Origin: Cocos nucifera
Taxonomy: Eukaryota > Streptophyta > Magnoliopsida > Arecales > Arecaceae
Direction: 5' to 3'
DNA: 64,000 nucleotides
Assembly: GCA_006176705.1 (NCBI GenBank)
Contig: QRFJ01000008.1
Location: 186,001 to 250,000 of the forward strand
Part shown: positions 21,497 to 36,300 of the stretch, piece after piece
Layout: each line of letters starts with the position of its first letter
How positions within the stretch are numbered: position 1 is the stretch's first letter
The notes under the pieces: model-generated
Told to the model about the DNA's origin: nothing
The model's input: the letters and a program-made list of their open reading frames with translations, nothing else
Database searches by the model: none
Made by a program: the position numbers and the translations under genes

Positions 21497-22963
21497 GCAG
21501 GTCTTCTATTAGTATATATAATAACAATCATAAAAATCAATGATCCCTTGTTAATTTTTTGCTACCACAGAAAACAATAATCAATGATAGGAGTGTAACA
21601 ACATTATCTGCCCAAATCATTATCTATCGAATTCTTAAAAGATTATTAGAAATATTTGAATTAAAAAAAGATAACTCCACACTCATCATCACCTTCCCAC
21701 CACGGCCGGATCAAAGTTTTGTCTAAGAGGAGAAATGGGGAAAAAAAAAATTCCATTTCCATTTTTAATACATATATAATATATTTATCATATAATTCGA
21801 TGATTTTTTTTTCCGACAAAAGCATTTTATTTAGCTTAGTGGCAAGTACAAAACAAAACCCACCACCACCATCGCAACGTACTCAAAGGACACACCGTGC
21901 TGGCCAGACGCGACATTAGGGCCTACCCCAAGAGGAATATCAACGGGCCCTGCACCGGATGGGCATCGAAGACCCTGCAGCATCGCCTTTACCTGGGCAA
22001 GAAAAATATTTGTGCACCGCGGACGATTGGCTCGAGCATGATGCCCACAAAAAAATAAATTTTACTTTCAACTCCAGCCAATTTTTTTTTTGATAAGAAG
22101 AAAGATATGTATTCACGAGTCAATAATAAAAAATAATAGTTTATGTGAAGCCTCTAAACATATAAATATAATTAAAATTAAAAAAGACTCAATTTTAATA
22201 CACAGAAGAGAACAAAAAAAAAAAAAAATTAAAATAATAATCCAAAACTATACATCCAGTTATACTAAGTAAGATATGAGATGGTATATAATTTTTGAAG
22301 CACATCGTATGAGATAAGAAGATACTAACTAGGCCCTTGTAAGTAATAAGCTTTGTTTTGTATCAACCACAAAATGAAGCTAATCTGATATTTACTAGTA
22401 TAGAAATATTTTCCATCAGTCACATTTGATTGTGAATCATCATCTGGGCACAAGAGTAGAAAGGAGGATAATAAATAAGATGATTGCACTTTTTCATCAG
22501 TGTTTACATCCTTTGAGGTGAAATAATAGATGCAATTGGGGCCCTGGACACCTTGCAGACTAATTCTAAGTTCTTTACCTTTGAAATAGCAACAACAAAG
22601 CAATCCAGGATATGGTTTGCATATGTTGTAGGTTCTTCTTAGGTGGTTGAAGCCATCATAATCATTAAATATAATAGATAAGAATACCAAAGCAATTTGT
22701 TTTAGATCATAAATGCAGGTGAGCAATTGACAATTTAAATTGATATGTATTCTGTTCCTCAATTCAATTCCATGATACTGTTTAATAACCAAAGCAGTTG
22801 AAACATGCATGAGCCAATAACCAAAGCAGTTGAAACATGCATGAGCCAATTATTGTCCGTACATACCTCCGGTGGTGTACAAAAAAATTTCCTCCAAGGC
22901 AAAACATCACGATGCCCCACTGAGTCTCGAGCATTGGCCGCATTTTATTTGTGAGTAATTCTT
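21497..22963. other. Intergenic DNA without a recognised gene
   Basis: Contains a segment (about 21,990-22,060) with gtgcaccgcggacgattgg, similar in style to the ends of the small transposon at 17,683. A minus-strand open frame of 174 codons (22,325-22,849) begins in a duplicated 32-bp unit, has mixed hydrophobic content (ALVFLSIIF) and matches no family I know. It is probably chance. Confidence 0.3.
22784..22847. repeat. Perfect 2 x 32-bp direct repeat
   Basis: The unit aataaccaaagcagttgaaa... is repeated twice without a mismatch (22,784-22,815 and 22,816-22,847), pointing to a recent local duplication. Confidence 0.9.
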
Positions 22964-24110
22964 TATGCATCATTTATGGTGTAAAAAAACTACACCATTC
23001 CATCTGATTGGATCACATAACCATCATTTTTAAAGATGTACTATAATTTTATTTTTTTTTAAAATATCTTTTCTCTTCTGATATTATGTATTAATATTAT
23101 AACATCCTATATTAAAATTATATATCATAATTTTTTTTAAATTATAAAAAAATATTTTAATCATTAAAAATTTTTGACAAGCATTTAATGCCAGCAAATT
23201 TATTTTTTATTTAAAATTTTAAATAACAAAAATACTTCTTCATTGTTAAAAAAATTATAACATCATATGACATATTATAACATCCTACATTCAAATTATA
23301 ACTTCATACACATAATGCTATAATTTAATCATAAAATATCATTTAAAAAAAATATATTTTTCTTATTAAAAATTTATAATTTTTTTAAATAATAAAAATA
23401 TATATTTTTTTTATGACTTCCAAAAAAAATTATGACATCATATATAAAAAATTATAATTTTAATATCAATACAAAATATATAATTTAAATACTAAAATAG
23501 TTCAAATCGAGTTTGGATCAGATTGGATGTATAAACACTCAATCTCGAACCAAATCTAAAGTTAAATATTCATGTTTTACCCAAATCCGACCTAAAAATA
23601 CTCGATCCTGAACCAAATTTAAAGTTAAGTATTCGTGTTTTACCCAAATCTGACCTAAATTTAGTCAATGCATTAACTATCAAACTCAATCGAATCGAAT
23701 ACCCACGAGTTTGAATTTTATTACCATCCCATAGAGGGGCATTTCATTATTAAAAATTTATAAAATTTTTAAATGATAAATATATCCTTTCTTTTTTTAA
23801 GACTTCTAGAAAAAAATATAACATTGTATAATTATAGTTTTAACGTAAGATATCATAACATCAATATAAAATATCATAATTTTTTACAAAAGAAGAAATA
23901 TTTTACTCATTCAAGATTTTCAAAAAATAGAACTATAAATATTAAATACATGTTGAAAAATAGTGACCACGTGACTAAGCCAAATGGAGCTTCGAGGTCT
24001 TTGGTAAAGTTCACATTCACCCATTTTCTCTTATATGCAGCTATCCTACTCAAATATAAAAATTTCAAAGAACCAGGTGCGATTTCCGGATGCACACCAT
24101 AAAATTAAGC
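22964..24110. mobile_element. AT-rich transposon remnant related to the element at 17,683
   Basis: Starts with tttatgcatcatttatggtg and accattccatctgattggat, closely like the left end at 17,683. Near 23,946 it has the inverted counterpart (aaaatagtgaccacgtgac). The interior is strongly AT-rich, with no transposase. Around 23,510-23,730 are two copies of a segment with actcgatcctgaaccaaat. The right limit is uncertain, and other repeats may be nested here. Confidence 0.4.
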
Positions 24111-24321
24111 TCATATACTAGCAGTTGAGCCCGTACATCACTAAAGTCATTGGAAGAGTAAAACAATGCTGATTGAAAATGAAGTTTCCGTAGTCATCAA
24201 GATGGATGTTCAAGAAACGGTACAGATAGCCTCGAGGAAGGGGATGATAATGTCCCGAACATGGGAATAAACTCAAGTGACACCCAAAATGGAAGGTAGA
24301 AGTTAGGCCTGATGGTTATGG

Positions 24322-27300
24322 TTAGACATCTGAAACTTTTCTCTTTCTGTCTGGTGTTGCATCGGCACCAGGAGGGGATTGATCGAGCTCTGACCTGCAT
24401 CATGCCAACAGATCTGAAATAGTTAGTTGTATCAATGTGTACGATACCGCATCATACAAAAGGGAGGTAAAGCAAGTAAAGACCAAAAGGAAATACCACC
24501 AAGTGACAAAAGATCAAATTAACTAATATCTTATTAATTATACTGAGTAAGAAGTAAATAAAAGTTTAAAAACAGCTCTGACAGTATCGTTGATCCACCT
24601 CACAAAACGAAAGGGGTATCATGTGACAACACTTGATTTAGCGTGATCAATTTTGTGGTCATGTTTCACACAAACTCACCCTATCTAGGGAGGTTGAAAA
24701 ATAAACAGAACAAGAAACAGAAACAGGATATAAGGTAACACATTAAGACATGCTGTATCAATACAGCACACATTGTTCGTTTATGTAGACAAAACAATTT
24801 TTAAAAAACTTCGTTGCTTCTTGCATCACCAACATACAAAAGATTGCTTACAGCAGGATATACCTTTGTTATTACATTTCACTGGTGAGAAAGCAACTGA
24901 GGTATTACTTGATATTAACAATACCTGTTAAGATACGCTGAGCAAAAAAAAAAAAAAGTATTTTTGGTTTAGCTGTATTTCGCAAGGGATAAACTCCAGG
25001 GAGGGAGTCTTCAGGAGCTGAAGAATTTACTCATTGCGTTGTTGTCTTTGAGTCTTCGGTTCTCAGTACGGCAGATTTCAACTAGATTGTAATATAAAGT
25101 CAGATTCTAAGTCGGCCGAACACTTTTTGTGGTAGCTAACCTTGCTCTAGGCTCGTTATCCAGTTTCAAGCAGTTTCAGCTTTGCTTTTGGCCAGACAAA
25201 ATAAGTATCAGGTTTAGCAGCTTCATTAGTTTCAACAAACAGGTTCAAGTCAGAAGTTTCGACCGTGAAAACAACAAAAAGTTAGGAAAAAAAAAAAAGC
25301 AATATCAAAAATTGAAAATAAGAATATCATTTTGGGTAAGACTGTATTATTTACAGTTTCATTGGGTAGCAAAACCTTTTACAAAGCATAAAATAATTAA
25401 AAGTAACATAAAAATCTCGATGGCAGAACAAAAACTAGAATAAAAGACAAGCTAAAAAAATAGATTTAACACCACATTAAAATTAAAATATGTTTTTGGT
25501 AAGATTTCTGTACACCAGATATATGCAATCACATTACAACACAAAAAGACCTTTAAGAATTGTGAACTTCCGTTTGAAAAGAAAAAAAAGAGAGAAAAGA
25601 ACAAAGAAAAGAACTCTCAACTTCAATTACTTTGTGATACTTCATGAACATAATATTGATCGACAAGATCTTGCATAGTTTGCAAAACTTAAGAAACTAA
25701 TATAAAAAGATATATGGTTACAATTATCTGCCATTAAGTTCTCCTACAATATAAAAGCTAAGTGCTCTCTCATAATATGCAGATCATTACTTTGACAAAA
25801 AACAAGTAATTAGGTGAATGAGACATAGGATGCATCAGAAGAACATGGGAAGCTGAAGTGGTGTCACTAATGGAATCTCAGTAGGTCTATATGTAATGAT
25901 CCACGACCTCACCCAAGAAGGCCAGGCAGAAGTTATATCTTGGGGTCCTTGGCCCTGTTTAAGCACCCAGTATCTTCCCAGCACACAATCTATATGGAAC
26001 TAAACACATGCACACGTGTCCTTACACACTCACCCCATTCAAGTCCAAGCGACTATGTCAGACAAAGGGTCAACATAACACCTAGCTAGAGGTTTCTCAT
26101 CAATATCGAATGAGGCCACTCATTGTACACTATGGTTGGGGTCCATACTCATTGGAAGTGCAAGTAAGGCCACACATACCGCACAACCAAAGGCTCCTCT
26201 TTGATAAATCGAGTGAAGTCACTCATATGCTACCTCGCTACAGGTCCAACAATGACCTTTGATTATGGCATTTTGTTTTATATTTGAAAAATGTTCACAT
26301 AAACATCAAATGAAACATTTACTAGAAAGCTTCAATAGAAAAAAGCAAGTAGAAGAGGTTCGAATGAGGATAGAGTCTCAAGCCAAATATGAGTTCAAAA
26401 ATATCATTAGAAGGCACATATAATTTCATGATTTCACATAAATGCTGCATGTATTCAAGGTAGCAAAGGACCATAGAACAAGCCAAAATCTTTAAAATAT
26501 GAAAAAGTCTGGAAACATAGTTGATTACAGTCCAGAATTCAAAGAAACTCGAAGTTTCAGAAAGTGACTAAGATTCCTGGAAATGCAAGACAAATATTAG
26601 AAACCTGGATTCAAAAAGCATGGAGAAGTTACAAGGAAAGCATAAATTTTGTAAATAATTTTGGAATTCGAAACCACACAAACTAGAAACAGATCAAGAT
26701 ATTCAAAAAACGGTAAATAAATCTTAAACAGGAGTGTCAGCTACAAGGGCATCCATGATGTTGGAAAAGGCTGTATGGTTTTGACTATCAAACACAAAAT
26801 CTTGGGGCTGGTTTAGAAAAATTATTGTTTTATGGTTTAAAACAATAACTTAAGCAAATCTCTGGGAGTACAAAAGTTAAGTCGGAAAATAGAAAAGTTA
26901 AGTCAGAAAATAGAAAAAACTTACAAAGGAAATAATAGCTTGTGGAAAAGCCGGTCTAGCTTAGAAATCCCAAAAACAATGCACAAGTTCATGCAAACAG
27001 AAATATTAAGCAAATCTCAAATACATTCAAGACAAAAGCACAAAAATTCAAGAACATGAAGAAGCTACTCAACTTAGAAGTCATCAACTTCTAAAGGCTT
27101 CTTATCTTCCCTTTCTCTTCTCCTTCTTTTCCTCTCTCTTCAAATCCCATCCATTCTTTTTCCCTCACTTAGCTGCCCATTGCTACCCCTATTTATAGAG
27201 TTGGAAGGATGGTTTAGAAAGTGTGCCCACTAGGTTGTTCTAGGTCAAAGCGGTTCAAGTATGTGAGGGATCACTAGGTCAGTTAGGTGGGGGAAGTGCT

Positions 27301-30300
27301 AGGTTATGTGGGATTGATTAACAAGCACTTATTACATCTAAATAAGGAAGTCACCCTCAACTCACCCCCATTGGAATTTAATAAAAAACTTGAAAAATTC
27401 CAAGTCCTCAAAGATAAAAGTTTGATTTCCCAACTTAAATTCAAAACACCTATTTTTAGGCTCTGAACCAAAACTGCAACTTTCAAATGCTAAGGTATTT
27501 CTCAAAGCTTAAAGTTTTATAAATTCTTTATACCAAAACAATACTAAAATCCAAAAGTCCTGTTAGCCTCCAAAGTAAAATGATGCTTGAAAGCACTTAG
27601 CGCCTCAGCAGATTAGTTCATTTTATTCACACTTTTTTACACATGCACACATATCTACATACATTTATATTTTCCTATGTATAGGTTGGATCCATAAAGC
27701 CAACTCCAAATAATTGGGAAAAATTCTGATGATTATAATTATGATGTGATATATATAGGTTGACTCATTATATAGGTTGCAATAATCCTAGACCTTACCC
27801 AAAAAGGGTAGCCACAAGTTACCAGTTGGGGTCCTTGGCCCCACTTAAGTACTCAAGATCCTCGGAGACTACAATTGATGAGAGATTACAAATGCTCACA
27901 TGGGTCCTCACAAACTTCTCTATTTAAGCCCTTGCATCCTCACGAGGCTAAGGGTAAAACTAGAATCACAAAACAATTACAAATGGCTAGTAGTCCGCAT
28001 CAGAAAAAGGACATGCATGCCCTGTAATGTCCCCTAGTCCACATGGGCTACAAGTAGGGTCTACTCTATTTCCTTTTGGTAACAATCCAGGACCTCACCC
28101 TAATCTAGTCTTGGCCTTACTTAAGTACTCAAGATCTTCTCGGCACAATCAATGTGGGACCAATTACATGCTTGGATGGGTCCTTGCATTGTGTCACAAT
28201 GAAGGTCATGTAAGCTACATCAGACATTTGCCAAACATAATTAGCAATTATCTCATGTGTCTACAGCATGTAACTTCAGGTTGGACGATCTAAGTAGCTG
28301 ATTTCACAACAGAACTAAAACAATAGCCAAAGTAGGAGGCAATCACAATAAACCTGCAACTTACACAAAAAAGGAATCCCATAGAATAGATTATTAAGGA
28401 AGACCACATCCTCATGATCCTATTATGCATCATAAAAACAAATCATGTTCCAATGTAAGATGGATATTCAGATGGCTTTCACAGAGCATCAAGAATCCAA
28501 GTTACAGACTGATGCTGGCCTGAGCTATCCAATTGACCCAGCAAATGGAACCCCCCCCCCCCCCCCCACACACACAACCTAAACAAGAACAAACAAAGAA
28601 AGAAAAGGTAGCTATACAAGATTAGCAAATGGAGAAGGTGATAATTCACATGTATTGAATTGCATGTTGCATAGATTATCAATAACCTCCAATTCCTTAG
28701 ACAGCCCAACAGTTGCAAGAATGTGTCAGATCCAGCCTATATTGCCATCATGATAAGCCAAAGAAAAGTTGTTTCAACATAATGTCGTGATTCTACAATT
28801 CAGCTATGCATAACAGAACCTGGTTACACAGGCATGGAATAACAAACACAATAGCCAGAAATTACAACTCCAGAATCTAATGCAACCTGAAAAGAATAAA
28901 CTAGGGTAGGTTAAGGATGATTTTCAAAACTTTAATGGCTTCATGGAAGTTCCCACTCACCCACAAGTAGAACACTTCTTGTGGTGTTTGCAGAATATTG
29001 ACAAGCAAACTGAACACACATACCCCATGTCAATCGTCTTTTTGTGGCAGAAGCAACTGCAAGAACCACAAACCTCAGATGAATGCATTAGAAATTCAAA
29101 AATATAGACAATTATATGAATAGGTTCACAAAGCATTGCAAATATGCAAGGTAATTGACATAAGAACAGCAAACTTCATCAGGAAAAGCAAACAATTAGA
29201 GTTCAGTGAGTGGTTTGTGGTAATTCATTGATAAAAAAATACCAATACAAATTTAGCCTCTTGTCCTAACAATATTGCTGGAGAAAATGTTAAGGCACCC
29301 ATCTTCCTCTGTGGATGTGGACAAAACAAAAAAATATATATAAATGTTACTATTTATTTTAACTAATTTTCTCTCTTCTCTACTTGCATGTCCAAGGTAG
29401 TTCTAGAACAAACTCCCATCTTTTTCCCGTCAAACACCAAAGCCCCCAAAAAAGTATGAATTACAATGTATATGCATGGAAAAGCAGTAAGCAAAATGAG
29501 ATGAAGATGAATAAAAAAGTGGAAAAGAGAATACGAGGCACGGAAGTCCACTCCTGCAGGCTTGGGAAGTTGTAAAAAGTTGCGTGATTGCAAATCAGTC
29601 ACAAATACTGCCTGCATATTTTCATAAAAGGTCATAGAATACAGAACTAATGAACAGTCATGAATAGTAAAATGAGATTTTGCATACTGATCCAGTGTTA
29701 CTCAAATCACCATGGATACAACAGAGTAGAATACATATGGAGATGGCAACTGATTATTTGCGACCATGAAACAAGTATAAAAAAGGGTCACACAACAGCT
29801 GTTTGTAAAAGGAAAAACAATAGAATTTTTTTTTTCATATCACAGATTAACTTTTCAAGAAAATGGCTGTGGGTAGGAAAAATGGCAAAGTGGATACCTT
29901 ATAATCAACCCCTAGTTCATCAGAAAAAGCTTGCTGTATATGTTTATCCTCGTGCTAACCAGATGAATGACAAAAGCATAAACTTAAAAGTAAAAACTAT
30001 GAACAATTTGCAGCTTTATCTCGCAGGAAGAGAGAGTCCCAGGTCAGGGAGCATGGCATATTCCCAACTGGTTGGTTTTTTCATGATTTTCGTTTTATCT
30101 TTGCTCTTTTTTTAGATATCATATTGAAAAAATTGAATATAGAAAATAAAGGGAATATGAGAAAAACAGCAGAAGAAAAGAAAAAAAAAGAAAAGAAACT
30201 GCATAACTTTTATTGTTTCTCTAACTGGTTGATTAGTCTATTAAAAAGAAAGAAGAAAATGACCTTTATCAAATCCTGAAAACACACAGAAACCAAGTCA

Positions 30301-33300
30301 GAATAAGTGTTACCTAAAGCCATGGAATAATCGTGCAATATTACTTCTGATGACCCCTTCAAGACTGAAAGTTTTCATGGTCAAAACTTTAAAAGATAGC
30401 AAGGTATAAAGAATGCTAGCTAAATATCTTTAACGCGCTTCTGGAATCTCTGAACCTGGTCCACACCTAAGGAGGCTGAGCCTGATGCTTCCTAAAATTG
30501 GAGGAAATTAAGAAAATTAAGGGTCCGTTTGGTTGGGATGTGTCAAATTACGAGGTAGTCTGATGATTCATGGAAATCATTTATCTAAAAAAATGATTGT
30601 GAAGAAAAATAATTTTTACTATGTTTGGTTGATAGAAAATTACTCCGAAAAATGACACTAGAAAAATATTACTTCGTTTAGCTAAAGATAACCTTATATA
30701 GGAATATGATAAAATTTATGAATATGCCCTTCAACATAAAATAATTTTTGAATACTAGGATAGCATTATCATCTTCAATTAATTTTTATATAATGACTAT
30801 AATCACATAGTCCTTTACATAATGCCATCTCCATCTTAATTTTTTTTTTTTTAGCAAAAGCTCTTTATTGAATGATTTTGGAAAGACATCAGAACAAATT
30901 CAATGATTACATATGTAGCTTTATTAGGGATATTTTTGTCAAGTATGGATTACCACCACTCGAAAATTTATCAAATATCAACCCTCCATGATATTTGTTT
31001 GACCTTCTATCTTTAGAAAATATACATAAGGCCCACTAATTTTTTTTACTATCTCTCTCTTCTATTTTTCATACCAAACATGGTAATCTGATCTTACCAA
31101 AAAAAATATATGGTAATTTGATATAGAACTCATTTTTCCATGCCAGATTATCCCCAACAAATGGACCCTAAGAGTATGCAAGGAATATATTGATTGTGTG
31201 TGGTCATCAACTTCATGACAGTTATTTTTGCCATACTTCAGCCTGAGAGCTTTGTGATTTGACAAGCTGTTGACAAAAAAATACTGTAGGAGACTGTGTA
31301 AATATATTTTTAGACATCTGCACAAGCTGTGCTGTGCCATGCCTGGTGCATGTCATACGTACCATGTGTTGACAAGTGCACGTGCTAGGGCATGTACTGC
31401 ACTGACCATTGGCTGACAGAAGCACCAGCTTTGGCTCCTCAATCCTTGCTTTCACATTATGATAAAACCAAGCAGTATTATGTATTTTCAATTAAAACTA
31501 ATTAGGCACATATTTGTCCAACATCTGCTATGCCGCATTTCGTATCAAGAGTTTCCCAATGCTTTGAAGCTGAAGTGCAGTGGAAATAAATGTCATATAG
31601 TTGATCACCAAGCATACTTGAAATTATTCTCACATAGTTCTTTTTTCTCAAGATTTTTTCCTAGCAAAAGAAGCACCAAGCTCAATCCCCTCGAGCTTTG
31701 GACCAGGTACAAAGACAACCAAGAAAAGGTTCAAGCTAACCAGCCAATATTGCATTTTACTTTGTCATCTTCTAAAGTTTTGACCGTGAAATTTCAGGTC
31801 TAGAGGGATTAATAGGAGAATTTCTGCTTATAATGATCTTCAGATGTATCTATCACCAGCTAAAAAGTTGACCTTATTTAAGACACCAATTTTTCTTGTA
31901 ACTATGTCACACTGACAGCACGTCAATATTCTGCAAATAAAATGCTATCGTAAAATATTAGTCTGGTGGATTGATTTGAATCACAGAATCAGATCATAGG
32001 TCAGAAAATCTACTATAATCACAGATTCATTCTATTTCTATATCAAAATATCTATAAATATCAAAACATATGCAGAGACTCTAATGAGAACACAAAGAAA
32101 CAAATCATGTAGTTAGATTTCAACTTTCCTTCCTTCACATCGTAATTAAAAAAAAAAAGAGCAATAAAACCACTCAATATCATAGCGTTCTAATTCTCAA
32201 AAGTTTGTGTATCTTATACATCTATAAAAGAACATGAGTCAACACATTTTAATCGAATAGATTGGGAAGTTGGAAGAGTGAGTAATAACATAAAAGATAG
32301 TTATACATTCTAATATACCAATGCAATTGATGCAAACCATTGCCAAATGGTCTTTATGTTCAAGATCCCAGTTCATCCAGAATGGCACATTTGCAGTCTC
32401 AGGCCCCAACACTTCTGTCATGCTACAATTATGGTGCAACTAATAGTGATCAAACCAACAATTTTCAATTATGATTACTAGCTTATAAATAGCATTTTAA
32501 TGCAATAATTTGGTCTAATTTTGGCATCCAAACATCAAAAAGTTCATCTTAATCATTTAAGAAGACATATGGAAATTTAGAACGGCTCCAAATCTTGTGC
32601 TTTTGTTGTTCCAGTTACAAACAAGACCAATCTACTGTAGGATTGAGCTATAGCAATGGTTGTTGGATATGCCCATGCTTTTACCAACTGTTGATGGTGT
32701 GATGATGCTCATACAGAGTCCGCTTTGCAGACTAGCACTTCCCACAATGCCTTCAGCCTTATCTCCTTTCATAGCTTCTCATAAGTGATATTCAAGAACC
32801 ACCTGGCCAATCAACTTTATGCTGGTTGGTACCCCTCTCCTATGAACTTGCTCTTGGGAGAGAGAAACACAAGTGGTTGCACAAAGCTCTGAGTTGCTCA
32901 ATAAAAGATATTCAAGAAACATCTGATCACTTATCAGATGATCTAGTTTTAAACACATATTTTGCAATGGGAAGGTGCATCAAAATCCAAACTAGTATAC
33001 AGTTCATTTCACTTAAACTTCTCCTTTTAGACCAATTTAATATTTACAGGAAACTAGGGTAAGACTAATTATTATGTAGTTGAAATAGAACAGCATAGTG
33101 TTGAACTGATATAAGTAAATTAGGCAAAGTGGGATGGCCAATAATTAGTTCAAAATTAATGTCATCAACGGTACTTATCTACTTTCTTTTTTCCTAAGGA
33201 GTTATGAAGTAGCTATCTTCTCTATTTCAACATGTATCTTGAGACCATGTCTAGTCGGCCTTGTGAGTCACAGATAGCTAAAAGATATTGCACTCAATCA

Positions 33301-36300
33301 ACTTTACCATGACATTTTAATAATGAGTTATATAGTTGCCATAGTCAAAATAATAAATAGTTAATATCATTTCTGTCTATAATTTTTATCTGCAAACCAG
33401 TAATAGCATGCCAATATATGAAAGTCAAGAGAAACAAAAGTATCATCCAATTAATGAACATCAAGTCCATAAATTATGCATATCAAGTATCTACTAAACA
33501 AGGGGCAGGCTCTTCTTCATCATAAAAACAGTTTTTTTAGTATCAGGTCAAATCAAGAAAGAAGAAAATAAGAACTTACTGCAAGGTATTGAAATAAGCC
33601 ATCCAGTTGTTGGGGCTTCAGATAAACCCCACCAGTAATATAAGAAGCCTGAAAAATGGATTCATTTTAAGATTGATGATGAAAAATAAAGGTGGAAAAA
33701 GAGATACTCTGCTAAAGAAACTAGAGGTAATTCAAAATCTACACATCACCTGTTGCAAGAAAGCAGAGTGCTGAACCCCTATAACACACGAATCAATAGG
33801 AACCTGAGATATTCATAATTTTTGTTTTCATAATTATGATGAATGAAATATATTCCATAATAAATGCAAAGCAGGGGAAGGAGAGGGGGGGTTTGCGATC
33901 ATGAAAATAAAATAAAAAGTAACACAAAAGAAGTATCTAAAAGGATGTAAGTCCAAAAACTCATCCAAGATGCTTCTCAGGATTTTATGAGCTAAATTCT
34001 TTGTCCCTTCAAAACTCCAAGTTCTAATATTATATTTATATTGCACCAGGTTATTTTCTATTATAAAAGCTTATCATGAAAATTCTTCTCACCTCCACCT
34101 CTCCAGGGAAATAACTATATGTTTGTGTATGGTGTGATTCACCAGTACAATTTAAGGAAATATTTAATGATAGTTTACCTCAAGAAATTACTGACACAAA
34201 CAAACCTTAAAGGACCGATCTTTATCATCATAAAGATATATCTAAGACGTGGGAGAGGGACAGTTCCAAATAAACCCCATATGATTGGTAGAAGTGCTCA
34301 AGGGTAATGAGATATTTACTTAAATCATTTTGGCATTTTAAGCAGGCAAAAAACTCAAAGACTTAAATGAAAATAGATAATAAATTCAGATTTCTGAAAA
34401 GGATACCGTGGAACGCTGTGCTGAGAATATTGCATTCATTACTGCAACATATCTGCCCACTCAGTGTTTCAGACTTCAAAACAAGTAAATGAAGTTACAT
34501 ATGAAGGAATCAACTTGCAAAGGAAACATACTGTTCTGGTCCATCTGGAGACCCCTGCAGACATAAAATCTGTCTTGTGATGTTAATTTAATGTTTCACG
34601 AACACAAAATTGTAAATCTTGCGGGTTAACGACATTCTTTTAGGTATTTTACTGGAATATGAAGGGGGTCAGAAAAATTTTCCCAAAAAGAGTATAAAGA
34701 AGCAGATGTTCAATTGTAAAACCACTAAAACCTGCACATAATTGGACATAGCATACTAAAATTAAGTTCAGGTAAGACCAAGGTAGAATAGCCAGATTGA
34801 GATACATATTGATAAGGAAAACACTAACATCATTAGTTTCAGCATTGAAATTTGCTCCTTCAGCGATTAGCAATGCCTGACTAATGATTCTCATGTAGCT
34901 ATATTCCAGGTTAGGGTATCAAAGTTACATGTGACTCAACTGGGTTCAGAAAAAGAAATACAACACAAAGTTAGATCTACTCAGGTCTGCCAAAATTAAA
35001 TGACTCAGCAAATCAAGAGGCTTATCCAAGCCACATTTCCTTCTTAGGTAAATGATACTTCTAACTTGGTCAAGGTTGAAGCTACTTTTTTTTGACACGA
35101 GCAAGTCATGACGAGATCACTAGCTTACCAAGCCAAGCATGTATGCTCTTCACTAACATCATGTTCATATAAAATGTAAAATGTTAGTCAAGTTAAATTG
35201 GTTAATAGCTTTTCTTCACATAGATAACTTGTAACTCAGTATATTTATAACTCAAATGATAAGGTGGTTGTTAGGATGCCTTTGTATTTGAATTTTCTTA
35301 GTCTTTATCAATAACCAATGTACCATCCAGAAATTTGATCACTAAATTACAGTAATGGTGCATGTTATTGTATTCAAAATGTTGCTCTCTGCCCACAGGA
35401 TATGGCTCCATTGTCACTATGAATTTAAATAACTAATTTTTTTTATCTGTTCCTCATTATTTTTGGCATGATCATGATATATGACAAAATTTAGTTATAA
35501 AGCTTTCAATTAGTCAAATGATATCTTTGGTGGTTAACAAGAAAAAATTGAAAATATTGTAGGCAGTTCAAAAGCACATCCTCTAAAATCATAGTAGTTG
35601 AATTGTATCCCATGATTAAAGAATGCATCATTAGTCATTATAATTTTGAAATAAATTATTCTATGCTTTTACTTTACTTTCACATCAGTCATCCATATAT
35701 ACATAACACACATGAGCCGCCAACTTGATTTCACATGAGTCACCAGGTCAATTTACAGGTTAGCGGGCTAACTGAGACCAAGACGCATGTTTTTCCAGCC
35801 ATGGTCCTATGATGTACTACAAAGTTTAATACTGGCTAAATTAGAAAATCAAGATTCCATTGCGATCGAGATAATTTGATAGATTTTAACCAGATCATCA
35901 TACATATATGCCTCAAAGGTACTATGCCAAGATTATTACATCTATAGCACCCTCAACATAATGAACAACTAAAGGTCTACTTCCTACTTTTGATATTATG
36001 CTCATCAACCTAGAGATTCCATTTTGCTTGTTAGCATAAGAACTATTTCACTGTCCAAATTTTGAATGGAGTCCCACGTGAAGAATAATATGACCCTTTA
36101 GACATACAAGCATGCAAAACAATATTGTCACGTACTAGAATACAATGAATAGGTGATCCCCAAACAAACTTCAGTTATAAGTATAAAACTCTCTCCCCAG
36201 CTTTTGTTTCCAAACAAAGTCTGGCCAGTGTGACCCTACCTCAGTGGAGCCTGTGTTATGGGCTATTCCACAGCACAACCGAGAGTGCTAACAGAACCAT

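Noticed and set aside
34649..34894. Minus-strand open frame starting MRIISQALLIAEGANFN
   Set aside because: It lies in TFB4 intron 4 between exons that join in phase without it, and does not match any TFIIH subunit.
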